DNA of 64,000 bases from SVEL01 sp045123575 (GCA_045123575.1 JBGVKG010000064.1:21537-85536); one strand, 5' to 3'. Shown: positions 8,433-16,004, counted from the stretch's first letter. Program-made: numbers and translations. The notes: generated from the sequence alone by a model not told the origin.

Positions 8433-8552
8433 CAAAATTCATATTATCAGAAGCTTGAAGTATTTGATTCAAGCTTCTTTTTATATTGCCAAACAATATG
8501 TAATCAAAACCATCAAGCTATCTACAGATACTTTTCTGTGCCTTGAGTGAAG
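8433..8552. repeat. Long inverted repeat, left arm, outer part
   Basis: From just after the acyltransferase stop to the IS left end, this stretch matches the reverse complement of 10374-10494. Shared blocks in order are ATTCATATTATCAGAAGCTT, AAGCTTCTTTTTATATTGC, ACCATC, AGCTAT.TACAGATA.TTTTCTGTGC. It contains the acyltransferase terminator. No gene is present. Confidence 0.85.
8449..8482 (+). terminator. Intrinsic terminator of the acyltransferase gene
   Basis: Perfect 11-bp stem AGAAGCTTGAA / TTCAAGCTTCT with an 8-base loop, followed by TTTT. The mirror copy at 10443-10478 ends the opposing operon. Confidence 0.85.
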
Positions 8553-8576
8553 TGAACCCCTTTTGTTAGACAAAAA
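8553..8576 (+). repeat. IS terminal inverted repeat, left
   Basis: 24 bases starting TGAACCCC and ending GTTAGACAAAAA; matches the right end at 18 of 24 positions. Confidence 0.8.
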
Positions 8577-8598
8577 ATCTAACGAAAGGGGTATTTCT

Positions 8599-9117
8599 AT
8601 GTCTGGAAAGAAAATTTACACTAACGAATTGAAACTTGAAATAGTTCTTCGCTATCTGCAAGATAATATAGGAATGAATACTCTTGCAAAGGAATATCAC
8701 GTTAATAAATCCGATATTCAAAGGTGGAAAAGTGCTTATGCTGAACATGGTGAGGCTGGTTTATGTACGACACATGGAACTTATGCTGGAGATTTTAAAG
8801 TCGCTGTTGTAGAATATATGCATACAACAGGAGCTTCAATGCGACAAACAGCAGCACATTTTAACATTCCATCTGTGAACACAGTCAGTCAATGGGAACG
8901 TATTTACTTTGCTGAGGGTAAAGAAGCCTTGTATGAAGAACGAAGAGGTAGGGCAAGTAGGATGGAAACTAAAAGACCAAGTAAATCAAAGAAAAACGTA
9001 GATGTCAATGAAGACTTATTAGCTGAAGTACAACGTCTTCGCATGGAGAATGAATACCTAAAAAAATTGAACGCCTTAGTTCAAGAACGGGAAAAATCAA
9101 AGAAACCGACAAAGTAG
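8599..9117 (+). CDS. IS3-family transposase OrfA (HTH, InsJ-like)
   Basis: DNA-binding subunit of the IS transposase. 172 residues with two helix-turn-helix units: KLEIVLRYLQ...TLAKEYHVNKSDIQRW (about 10-45) and FKVAVVEYM...SMRQTAAHFNIPSVNTVSQW (about 65-105). It ends in a coiled-coil segment (EVQRLRMENEYLKKLNALVQERE), typical of OrfA multimerisation. The start ATG 8599 has AAAGGGG upstream; an earlier TTG at 8563 lies inside the terminal repeat. OrfB is in the -1 frame. A canonical slippery heptamer A AAA AAA in the OrfA frame is at 9060-9066, and the OrfB frame is open there, so an OrfAB fusion made by -1 frameshifting is expected. Confidence 0.9.
   Translation: MSGKKIYTNELKLEIVLRYLQDNIGMNTLAKEYHVNKSDIQRWKSAYAEHGEAGLCTTHGTYAGDFKVAVVEYMHTTGASMRQTAAHFNIPSVNTVSQWERIYFAEGKEALYEERRGRASRMETKRPSKSKKNVDVNEDLLAEVQRLRMENEYLKKLNALVQEREKSKKPTK
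9060..9066 (+). promoter_or_regulatory. Probable -1 ribosomal frameshift site (A AAA AAA)
   Basis: A run of seven A, split A AAA AAA in the orfA frame (CTA AAA AAA TTG). The -1 frame continues open into orfB without a stop. A second, poorer A-run after GGG lies about 25 bases downstream. Confidence 0.55.
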
Positions 9118-9149
9118 CTGTCGTTACTGAATTAAGGCAGAAATACTCT

Positions 9150-9962
9150 TTGACAGCATTACTTACGTTAGCCAATATGCCACGTAGCACATACTACTAT
9201 TATCTAAAACAGACAAATAAGCCTGATAAATACAAGGAAATAAAAGAACAGATAACCGCTATCTATCATGAAAACCAAGGCAGATATGGTTATCGTAGAA
9301 TTACTATAGAACTTCACAATCGAGGATATATTATAAATCACAAGACCGTACAGCGATTGATGAAAGAACTTGGTATTAAATGCATGGTAAGAATTCAAAA
9401 GTATCGCTCATATAAAGGTGAAGTGGGTAAAATTGCACCTAATCTTATAGAACGTGATTTTAATGCATCTGAGCCTAATCAGAAATGGACTACAGACATA
9501 ACAGAATTCTCATTGTTTGGAGAAAAACTATATCTTTCTCCAATACTGGATATGTTCAATGGAGAAATCATAAGCTATAGCATAAGTACACGCCCAGTAT
9601 TAGGACAAGTAATGGATATGTTAGACAAAGCTTTTGCTAAAATACCGGATAATACAAATTTAATTTTACATAGTGACCAAGGATGGCAATATCAACACAA
9701 ACAGTATCAAAGGCGTTTAATAGATAAAGGCATTCAACAAAGTATGTCAAGAAAAGGCAACTGTTTGGACAATTCAGTTATGGAAAATTTTTTTGGTTTG
9801 TTAAAATCAGAATTATTATATCTAAGAGAATTTGAATCAATTGATGAATTTATAGTTGAACTAGAAAAATACATAGATTACTATAACAACAAACGAATTA
9901 AAGTTAAACTAAAAGGACTAAGTCCTGTACAATACAGGATTCAATCCTTGTTAGTTGCTTAA
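9150..9962 (+). CDS. IS3-family transposase OrfB (DDE integrase core)
   Basis: Catalytic subunit of the transposase, cutting and joining the IS ends. Numbering from the TTG at 9150, an N-terminal HTH_21 segment (about 35-75, YHENQGRYGYRRI) is followed by the rve core with Asp116 (WTTDIT), Asp176 (LHSDQG) and Glu212 (SVMENFFG), giving the DD(35)E spacing of the IS3 family. The C terminus has YIDYYNNKRI and LSPVQYR, also diagnostic. The frame is open upstream to at least 9060 and the expected product is an OrfAB fusion made by frameshifting. No mutation of catalytic residues is seen. Confidence 0.92.
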   Translation: MTALLTLANMPRSTYYYYLKQTNKPDKYKEIKEQITAIYHENQGRYGYRRITIELHNRGYIINHKTVQRLMKELGIKCMVRIQKYRSYKGEVGKIAPNLIERDFNASEPNQKWTTDITEFSLFGEKLYLSPILDMFNGEIISYSISTRPVLGQVMDMLDKAFAKIPDNTNLILHSDQGWQYQHKQYQRRLIDKGIQQSMSRKGNCLDNSVMENFFGLLKSELLYLREFESIDEFIVELEKYIDYYNNKRIKVKLKGLSPVQYRIQSLLVA

Positions 9963-9967
9963 CTCAA

Positions 9968-9991
9968 TTTTTGTCTAACTTTTTGGGGTCA
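9968..9991 (-). repeat. IS terminal inverted repeat, right
   Basis: Read inward from 9991: TGACCCC, AAAAA, GTTAGACAAAAA. Confidence 0.8.
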
Positions 9992-10187
9992 GAACAGAGG
10001 GGTTGCATAATTTTTCTTACATGCCGTTTTTCAAAAAAGCTTTTGTCTTTTATCAAGGCAGACCGCTAGCCAGTGATGTTTGTGTGGTAAACACAGCTGT
10101 TTCGATTTTCTATTTTTATACGTTCGCCCTCACAAGCTTTTATTGTACAAGCCGCATAGCTCTGCAGAACTTCTCGCTCGCCCTATA
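9992..10187. repeat. Long inverted repeat, left arm, inner part
   Basis: From the IS right end to the dyad centre. It pairs with 10191-10373. Shared blocks, comparing this strand with the reverse complement of the right arm, are GCATA, ATGCCGTTTTTCAAA, TTTTGTCTTTTAT, GATG.TTTGTGTGG, TAAACACAGC, GATTTTC, TTCGCCC, CCGCATAGCTC and GCTCGCCC. There is no convincing coding content; the 61-codon open frame here has no ribosome site. Confidence 0.85.
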
Positions 10188-10190
10188 ATA

Positions 10191-10494
10191 TGGGGCGAGC
10201 TTCGTCAAACAGCTTCGAGCTATGCGGTGTGCTTGCTCGGGCGAACTATAAAAACTTAACGAAAATCTGCAATGCTGTGTTTATCCACACAAATCATCAT
10301 CTGGCGTAGCTGTCTGACATATAAAAGACAAAAAATATAGACTCTTTGAAAAACGGCATTTAGAAAAATATGCGTTCTCGAAAACAGCACAGAAAAATAT
10401 CTGTAAATAGCTGATGGTTAGAAGGAATATGCCCATGCAATATAAAAAGAAGCTTAGCAAATATTTTACTAAGCTTCTGATAATATGAATTATG
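10191..10494. repeat. Long inverted repeat, right arm
   Basis: Uninterrupted arm of about 304 bases, from the dyad centre (near 10189, GCTCGCCC...GGGCGAGC) to the stop codon of the YfcC gene. It contains that gene's terminator. Removing the IS, the two arms form about 620 bp of imperfect palindrome between two convergent genes, with insertions of 1-10 bases and scattered mismatches. Where the outer terminator stems differ between arms, both sides of each stem have changed together, so the hairpins are preserved. Confidence 0.85.
10443..10478 (-). terminator. Intrinsic terminator of the MATE/M20/YfcC operon
   Basis: Perfect 10-bp stem AGAAGCTTAG / CTAAGCTTCT (10448-10457 and 10469-10478), followed leftward by TTTTT. 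Confidence 0.85.
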
Positions 10495-11784
10495 TTAATA
10501 TCCTATGTAGAGGCCAACTAGTAATAATAAGCTGGTGATGAGGAGATTGACTGTCTGGAACTTCCATGTCCACTTCGCCCACTTGCCGTAGCTTACGTTA
10601 GCCAAGCCAAGGCTTATAAGTAGCACAGGGTTTGTTGGGTAGAATACATTGGAGAATCCATCACCAAATGCAAATGCCATAACACAAAGTTGTGCTGATA
10701 TACCAAATATCTGTGCAATAGGCACTATAAGTGGCATAAGAAGGAATGCCTTTGCAGAACCTGAGCTGATAAAGAAGTTCATTATCAGTACAATTAAATA
10801 TATGAATAGTATAACTGCCCATTTTGGCAAGCTACCGGCTACATCTACTGCCATATACAGTATAGTATCTAGAACTTTTGCTTCTTCTAGTGTGTACTTA
10901 ATAGAGCTGGCCATAAGTATCATAAGTATGGCTGGTAATACACTACTAAGTCCATCCCAGAAAAATGTCAAAAGCTTAATTGGAGACTTTTCTAACGGAG
11001 TAGCTTTTGAAATATTATCTGCATTAACAAGGTTTTCAAGGGGCTTTTCTACCTTTTTAGCATATCTATATATAAACACAAGTAATAATATGTATATAAC
11101 TATAAATCCGATAAAACGATACCACACACCAGAAAATAATGGTAAGCCTGCTAACCCTTGTGCAACTCCTACTGTAAAGGGGTTACAAACACCAGCTGCG
11201 AAGCCACAGCCTGCAGCTAATATGCTCATACCAAGGCCCGTTAAAGCATCCCATCCCATAGCTACTGATAATGCTACAACGACAGGTACCAATGGTACAC
11301 ATTCCTCAAATGAACCAAGGAAGGAGCCCATTAGCATAAAGAATAAAATAGTTATAGCTAGTAGCTTGTATCGGCTCTTAGAAAACTTCTTTACTATGGC
11401 GTTCAATATTCGCTTCATTAGACCGCACTTATCTAGAACATTGAATAAACCGCCTACTACAAGTAAGAAACCTATTATCGTAAGTATAGTTCCGCTACCC
11501 TCTGCTCCTAACACAAGTATAGGTGACAAAATCCATTTTACAAATGATATTCCACCATCAATGTACGAAAAGCCTTTGGCTGTATCTATTATTGTGTTAC
11601 CGTTTTCGTCTAATACTCTTGCATATTCTCCACTTGGTATGATAAATGTAAGTCCGTATACCAAGCACATTAGCGCAAATATGATAATACATGATGTAAT
11701 AAAGAACTTCACATTTATATCAAGTCCCTTCTTTACACTATTTTCCGTATTTTCTATTACTCTGTTATTATCCTTTTCACTCAT
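10495..11784 (-). CDS. YfcC/DcuC-type anion carrier
   Basis: Predicted secondary transporter of the YfcC family (C4-dicarboxylate/arginine-ornithine-like carriers) in the cytoplasmic membrane. About 429 residues with 11-12 hydrophobic segments; family landmarks include FIIPSGEY near residue 50, GSFEECVPLVPVVVAL, a Gly/Ala-rich AAGCGFAAGVCNPFTVGVAQGLAGLPLFSG segment (shown in parts: AAGCGFAAGVCNPF, then TVGVAQGLAGL), and SSGSAKAFLLMPLIVPIA. I start at ATG 11784 because GGAG lies 6 bases upstream; ATG 11796 has no site. It follows the M20 peptidase by 42 bp, suggesting uptake of a peptide or amino-acid conjugate that the peptidase hydrolyses. The substrate is not determinable here. Confidence 0.82.
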   Translation of the reverse strand: MSEKDNNRVIENTENSVKKGLDINVKFFITSCIIIFALMCLVYGLTFIIPSGEYARVLDENGNTIIDTAKGFSYIDGGISFVKWILSPILVLGAEGSGTILTIIGFLLVVGGLFNVLDKCGLMKRILNAIVKKFSKSRYKLLAITILFFMLMGSFLGSFEECVPLVPVVVALSVAMGWDALTGLGMSILAAGCGFAAGVCNPFTVGVAQGLAGLPLFSGVWYRFIGFIVIYILLLVFIYRYAKKVEKPLENLVNADNISKATPLEKSPIKLLTFFWDGLSSVLPAILMILMASSIKYTLEEAKVLDTILYMAVDVAGSLPKWAVILFIYLIVLIMNFFISSGSAKAFLLMPLIVPIAQIFGISAQLCVMAFAFGDGFSNVFYPTNPVLLISLGLANVSYGKWAKWTWKFQTVNLLITSLLLLVGLYIGY

Positions 11785-11826
11785 TTGTTTCTCCATATTT
11801 TATAACAATATATTTTTTATACTTGT

Positions 11827-13149
11827 TTAGATTTCCTTCATCACATACTTATAGAAATCTACCGCTGGCTCAAGAGTTTCTATATTAACACTCTCATCTA
11901 TACCATGAATACTTTCGTACTGCTCATCATCTATATAAAATGGTACAAATCTATAATGATGCTCTGTCAAATGACTGAAAAATCTACAATCACTGGCACC
12001 TGTCATAAAGTAAGGAACAGTTGCAACATCTGGGAAATACTTGGTAACTGCCGACTCTAGCACCTTGAAACTATCACTATTATAGTCCGACATGGCCGTT
12101 TCCTTGCCTCTATATGTAACCTCTGTTTCTATATCGTATTTCTTCGCAAGCTCTGTTATATTGCGAATGCTTTTCTTTATACCCTGATGATGTGAACAGC
12201 GCATATCTGCCTTAATCCAAGCTCTTTCAGGCAAAACATTACTACTATTTGAACCTTTTGCCATAGTAAATGCAACTGTTGTCTTCATCATAGCTCCGGC
12301 TGTGCTAGATATAGTTGGAATTATCTTTTTTAATATACCCTTAAACAATGCTGGATGACCGCACACAAACTTAATAATACCCTTCATATATGGAGAAAAA
12401 CGCTTTAACATCTCCATCATAACAGGAGCCATATCCACCTTAAATATAGTTGATTTCTCCACAGCAGCCATAAACTTTCCAAGACGTACCAACGGAGTAT
12501 CCAATCCTGGTGTAGATGCGTGTCCACCCTTTGATTTAGCTACAAATTTAAGGTCAATACAAGCCTTTTCTCCTACTCCTATCATAGCAAAATGGCCATC
12601 TGCACCGCCTATTGGGTCATATAATATCATACCGCCCTCATCTAGTATCATATAAAAATGCAGCCCTCTTTCCTCTATAACCTGAGCAATAGTCGCTGCT
12701 CCTCTTCCGTCTGTCTCTTCTGTACAGCTAGACACAAAATAGATATCTCTCTTTGGCACAAATCCACTAGAAATCAACTCTTCAGCACCTTGAAGCATAC
12801 CAAACAGTCCACCTTTATCATCAAGAGCACCTCTACCCCATACCTTTCCATCGGCTATATTACCTGCGAAAGGCGCGTGTTTCCAATTACCTTCAGCAGC
12901 AACTACGTCCTGATGATTCATAAACATCACTGGCTCAAGGCTCTTATCTGTGCCCTTCCATATCATAAGTAGGCTTCCATCATATTCTTCTATCTCTACT
13001 GTTCTAAAAAATGTCGGGAATAGCTCCTTCAACACATAATGAAATTCTCTGAACTTGTATGTTTCACTGACTGATGCATCAGATATAGTTTCTACCTGTA
13101 TCATTCTTGACAATGTCTTTGCATATGTTAATCCACGTTGTTCTTTCAT
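11827..13149 (-). CDS. M20-family zinc carboxypeptidase/deacylase
   Basis: Dinuclear zinc hydrolase of the M20 family, probably a cytoplasmic carboxypeptidase or dipeptidase (CPS1/PepV-like). Metal and catalytic motifs are all present: MNHQDVV (His and Asp), GRGALDDKGG (bridging Asp), SSCTEETDGRGA (catalytic Glu pair), RCSHHQ in the dimerisation lid region, and a C-terminal metal His in YESIHGIDE. 440 residues is normal. There is no signal peptide. GGAGAATAATT precedes the ATG. The gene sits 17 bp after the MATE gene and 42 bp before the YfcC carrier, forming a three-gene operon. Confidence 0.88.
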   Translation of the reverse strand: MKEQRGLTYAKTLSRMIQVETISDASVSETYKFREFHYVLKELFPTFFRTVEIEEYDGSLLMIWKGTDKSLEPVMFMNHQDVVAAEGNWKHAPFAGNIADGKVWGRGALDDKGGLFGMLQGAEELISSGFVPKRDIYFVSSCTEETDGRGAATIAQVIEERGLHFYMILDEGGMILYDPIGGADGHFAMIGVGEKACIDLKFVAKSKGGHASTPGLDTPLVRLGKFMAAVEKSTIFKVDMAPVMMEMLKRFSPYMKGIIKFVCGHPALFKGILKKIIPTISSTAGAMMKTTVAFTMAKGSNSSNVLPERAWIKADMRCSHHQGIKKSIRNITELAKKYDIETEVTYRGKETAMSDYNSDSFKVLESAVTKYFPDVATVPYFMTGASDCRFFSHLTEHHYRFVPFYIDDEQYESIHGIDESVNIETLEPAVDFYKYVMKEI

Positions 13150-13166
13150 AATTATTCTCCTATATC

Positions 13167-14570
13167 TTATTCCATCACCTTAAGTTTCTTCTTCCAGCTT
13201 CCAAACTTATAGAATATTGTTGTCAATGTTGCACCTATTAGCCATGCACATAACAACGATACCGGTATACATTCCTCTATACCATTAGGCTTAACCGCTG
13301 ACTTTGTAAAATATGCAATGCCGTATGCTAATGGCACTCTGATAACTATGGTCTGAATAAGTGAAATCCACATCGGTGTCATAGTATCGCCAACACCTCT
13401 CATCACACCTGAGAAGCTCTGCGTAACAGCAACAGCAATATATCCCACCGCCAGAATACTCATAATATGATAGCTCATATCTATAATCTCTGTAGTCTTG
13501 GTAAAAAGCCCCATAAGTTGCTTTCCAAAGACAAGAATAACCACTGTTATACATGTAGAACAACCCACTGCCATGAGAGTTCCCTGCTTTGCACCCTTAT
13601 GTATTCTATCTATCTTTCTAGCACCTATATTTTGACCTGCATAAGTAGTCATAGCTGTACCAAATGAAAAATTTGGCATCATTGCAAAGCCATCAACTCG
13701 CATAACTATTCCATTTGCTGTAATAAAAGTCTCACCAAAGCTATTAGTAAGTGCCTGTACCACTAACATAGCAGAAGACATAATCGCCTGTGTAGCACCT
13801 GATGGTAATCCTAGAGAAATTATTCTCTTAATATGGAACTTTGACATCTTAAGTTGCTTAACTCCCAAATCAAAGACTGATTTCATCTTCATAAGCTTAA
13901 AAAAACACAATACCGAAGAAATAGCCTGTGCTATAACGGTTGCCAATGCAACTCCTGGTACTCCCATATTTAACTCTGCTACAAAATATATATCTAATAC
14001 AATATTTATAACTGTAGCTATCAAAAGATATATAAGTGGTGAAAACGAATCACCCATACCTCTTAATATACCGCATAAAATATTGTAGTAAGCCATGCCT
14101 ACGATACCATACAATGTAATCACAAGATACCCTGTACAATCCTCAAGAATACCGATAGGTGTATTAAATAATCTTAATATACCTTCTACAAAAGGTGGAA
14201 TAGCTACCATAAAAAATATAGATACGATAGCAGTCAATGTAATACATGAACCGATTGTATCAGATAAATCCTCTCTTGATTTTGCCCCAAAATACTGAGC
14301 AACCATTATACCTACGCCAGCAGATATTCCTATGAATAAGGCAAGCAATAAATTCACCAAAGGAAACGCTGCAATAATAGCCGCCAACGCATCATCTCCA
14401 TTATAGTGTCCAACCACTATACTATCAACCGTACTGTATAACTGCTGTGCAATATTTCCTATAATCATAGGAATCGCAAATGCACCAATACTCTTCCATG
14501 GTGTCCCAACAGTCATATCTGATGGTTCAAATAGTTTCTTTATACTAAACTTTTTCTTTACTGCTTCCAT
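13167..14570 (-). CDS. MATE-family multidrug/cation exporter
   Basis: Na+ or H+ coupled efflux transporter with 12 predicted membrane helices over 467 residues. The N-terminal repeat shows AIPMIIGNIAQQLYSTVDSI and VVGHYNGDDALAA, the DinF/NorM-type opening; the second half has NFSFGTAMTTYAGQNIGARK and SFSGVMRGVGDTMTP, the matching second-repeat motifs. The ribosome site GAGGAT lies 7 bases before the ATG. It is first in an operon with an M20 peptidase and a YfcC carrier. Its leader contains two tandem hairpins of equal size. The exported compound cannot be inferred. Confidence 0.92.
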   Translation of the reverse strand: MEAVKKKFSIKKLFEPSDMTVGTPWKSIGAFAIPMIIGNIAQQLYSTVDSIVVGHYNGDDALAAIIAAFPLVNLLLALFIGISAGVGIMVAQYFGAKSREDLSDTIGSCITLTAIVSIFFMVAIPPFVEGILRLFNTPIGILEDCTGYLVITLYGIVGMAYYNILCGILRGMGDSFSPLIYLLIATVINIVLDIYFVAELNMGVPGVALATVIAQAISSVLCFFKLMKMKSVFDLGVKQLKMSKFHIKRIISLGLPSGATQAIMSSAMLVVQALTNSFGETFITANGIVMRVDGFAMMPNFSFGTAMTTYAGQNIGARKIDRIHKGAKQGTLMAVGCSTCITVVILVFGKQLMGLFTKTTEIIDMSYHIMSILAVGYIAVAVTQSFSGVMRGVGDTMTPMWISLIQTIVIRVPLAYGIAYFTKSAVKPNGIEECIPVSLLCAWLIGATLTTIFYKFGSWKKKLKVME

Positions 14571-14590
14571 ACATATATCCTCATAGTTAA

Positions 14591-14667
14591 TTAATCGACA
14601 TTACCTCGCAACGTCGATTTAGTATAATCAGCATTGCTTCGCAATATCGATTAAGTTTATCATTATA
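14591..14667 (-). promoter_or_regulatory. Two tandem leader hairpins and -10 of the MATE operon
   Basis: Leftward RNA from a TATAAT (14667-14662) would start near 14655 and run straight into two adjacent hairpins: AAUCGAUAUUGC-GAA-GCAAUGCUGAUU, then AAUCGACGUUGC-GAG-GUAAUGUCGAUU. Both have 12-bp arms and a 3-base loop. The second pairs fully with two G.U pairs; the first has two G.U and one mismatch. The wobble pairs exist only in leftward RNA (they would be A.C in the other strand), which points to function in the MATE leader. The two units are about 70% identical, so they look like an old duplication. They lie 24-84 bases before the MATE start. Confidence 0.6.
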
Positions 14668-14690
14668 TGGCAAAATATGCAATAAAACAT

Positions 14691-14719
14691 TTGCCCTTAA
14701 CGATTTTATATGATATAAT
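14691..14719 (+). promoter_or_regulatory. Sigma-A promoter for degV
   Basis: TTGCCC, 17-base spacer, perfect TATAAT, 57 bases before the degV start. Confidence 0.7.
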
Positions 14720-14775
14720 AAAAATTGATTTGATTTTCAAACTATTATTTAATCACAAAAGGAAAGGTAATTATT

Positions 14776-15657
14776 ATGAGAAATTTTTGCATAACAACAG
14801 ATTCAAACTCTGATTTACCAAAGGAGTATATTGAAAAGTACAACACAACTATCATTCCACAGTACTATTCATTTGGAAATACAGTTTATGGTGATGAGTT
14901 AAATATGGAACCTTCTGAGTTTTATCAGAGAATGAAGGATGGTGAACTTCCACAGTCTCAGGCAAATAACCCTGCTGTTATCGAGGACAAGTTCCGTGCT
15001 ATATTAGATAAGGGTATGGATATTATACATATCGCTTTCTCTTCACAACTTAGCGGTAGCTACAATAACGTTTGTATGGTTGCCAGAGAGTTACTTGAGG
15101 AATATACAGATGCAAAGATTACTGTTATCGACTCATTAAATGTTTGTTTAGCAGAGTCTATCCTCTATCTTCACGCTGAAGATATGAAGGCTAACGGCTC
15201 TTCTTATGATGATATAGTAAATAAGCTTGAAGATATGAAGAATCATATCAATACTCTGTTCTCTGTAAATGATTTATTCCATCTGATGAGAGGTGGCCGT
15301 GTAAGCAAGGCTACTGCTGTTGTAGGTAGTGCTCTTAACTTAAAGCCATTCCTCTATATAAATAAAGATGGTGGTCTTACATCTGACGGTACAGCTCGTG
15401 GTAGAAAAAAGGCTCTCCGTAGCTTAGTTGATCGTATGGTATCTATGCTTGATGATACTGTTGACTACTCTCTTCCTGTTGGTATCGTTCATAGCGTATG
15501 CTTAGAGGATGCAGAGTATGTTGCTGAGCTTGTAAAGGAACAGACAAAGTATACTAATATCATTATCAATGATATTAGCCCAAGCATCGGAACACATGCT
15601 GGCCCTTTAGCACTTGGTCTTATGTTCTACGGAACAGAAAAGCAGCCTGCGAAGTAG
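14776..15657 (+). CDS. DegV-family fatty-acid-binding protein
   Basis: Cytoplasmic DegV/FakB-type protein; relatives bind a fatty acid for phosphorylation by FakA, feeding exogenous fatty acids into phospholipid. 293 residues is normal. Motifs: TTDSNSDLP at residues 7-15 (family DSTSDLP), IAFSSQLSGSYNN (fatty-acid carboxylate loop), VIDSLNV, LMRGGRVSK and LNLKPFL, and a C-terminal IGTHAGPLALGL. AGGAAAGG lies 9 bases before the ATG. It is monocistronic between its own promoter and a strong bidirectional terminator. No fakA is in this window. Confidence 0.93.
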   Translation: MRNFCITTDSNSDLPKEYIEKYNTTIIPQYYSFGNTVYGDELNMEPSEFYQRMKDGELPQSQANNPAVIEDKFRAILDKGMDIIHIAFSSQLSGSYNNVCMVARELLEEYTDAKITVIDSLNVCLAESILYLHAEDMKANGSSYDDIVNKLEDMKNHINTLFSVNDLFHLMRGGRVSKATAVVGSALNLKPFLYINKDGGLTSDGTARGRKKALRSLVDRMVSMLDDTVDYSLPVGIVHSVCLEDAEYVAELVKEQTKYTNIIINDISPSIGTHAGPLALGLMFYGTEKQPAK

Positions 15658-15710
15658 TTTAGAGGAAACGGCGCAGCCGACAGAGGCTTCAAACATTGTA
15701 GTTTACACAT

Positions 15711-15749
15711 AAATATCCCCATTGGATAATCCAATGGGGATATTTTTTT
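15711..15749. terminator. Bidirectional terminator between degV and the opp operon
   Basis: Perfect 15-bp stem (AAATATCCCCATTGG / CCAATGGGGATATTT) with a 5-base loop and T-runs on both sides. The stop codon of the leftward 84-residue gene sits inside the T-run. Confidence 0.9.
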
Positions 15750-16002
15750 AATACATCATATTAAAAATCAATGTAATCAGTAAATATAAACCTGCTATAA
15801 ATCCAACAGCCACCAATGTAGGAAGCACCATCATCTTCATAGCATTAAGGAATGTTCCTATAATCTCCTTTGGTGGCGACATAGTACCTCGCTTGGTCCA
15901 GTCCATACCACCCTTAACTGATGACATATCCGCTAGGCTTCTACCATCATCTATATAGGTTACCTTTTCCTTCTTTTCTTTTTTATCCTTCTTATCAGAC
16001 AT
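15748..16002 (-). CDS. Small single-span membrane protein at end of opp operon
   Basis: An 84-residue protein with a very basic, charged N terminus (KKDKKEKKEK), a middle segment ending in PPKEIIGTF, and one hydrophobic span near the C terminus (VLPTLVAVGFIAGLYLLITL). It follows oppF by 2 bp, so it belongs to the operon and may be a small transporter-associated subunit. I do not recognise a named family. Confidence 0.7.
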   Translation of the reverse strand: MSDKKDKKEKKEKVTYIDDGRSLADMSSVKGGMDWTKRGTMSPPKEIIGTFLNAMKMMVLPTLVAVGFIAGLYLLITLIFNMMY

Positions 16003-16004
16003 CT

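Larger units (their letters stand above)
8553..9991 (+). mobile_element. IS3-family insertion sequence (IS150-like group)
   Basis: A complete 1439-bp element with two overlapping-frame transposase genes and terminal inverted repeats beginning TGA. Left end TGAACCCC then GTTAGACAAAAA; right end, read inward, TGACCCC then GTTAGACAAAAA (18 of 24 identical). It is inserted in the left arm of a long inverted repeat whose right arm has no such insertion, so the empty-site sequence can be inferred from the right arm. GAA occurs beside both ends (8549-8551 and 9992-9994) and could be a 3-bp target duplication, but that requires moving the left boundary by one base. Both transposase frames are intact, so it may be active. 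Confidence 0.9.

Noticed and set aside
8549..9994. Firm 3-bp target-site duplication of the IS
   Set aside because: GAA is found on both sides only if the left end is shifted by one base from the TGA terminus; the evidence is ambiguous.
10003..10188. Short + strand open frame of 61 codons in the palindrome
   Set aside because: No ribosome site, no recognisable protein features, and the region is explained by the inverted repeat.
10649..11830. Long + strand open frame opposite the YfcC gene (393 codons)
   Set aside because: It is antisense to a clear multi-span transporter and its translation has no family features; it is a shadow of codon bias.
14591..14667. Guanidine-II (mini-ykkC) riboswitch before the MATE gene
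   Set aside because: That class also has two tandem hairpins, but its loops carry ACGR; here the loops are GAA and GAG, so the motif does not fit.
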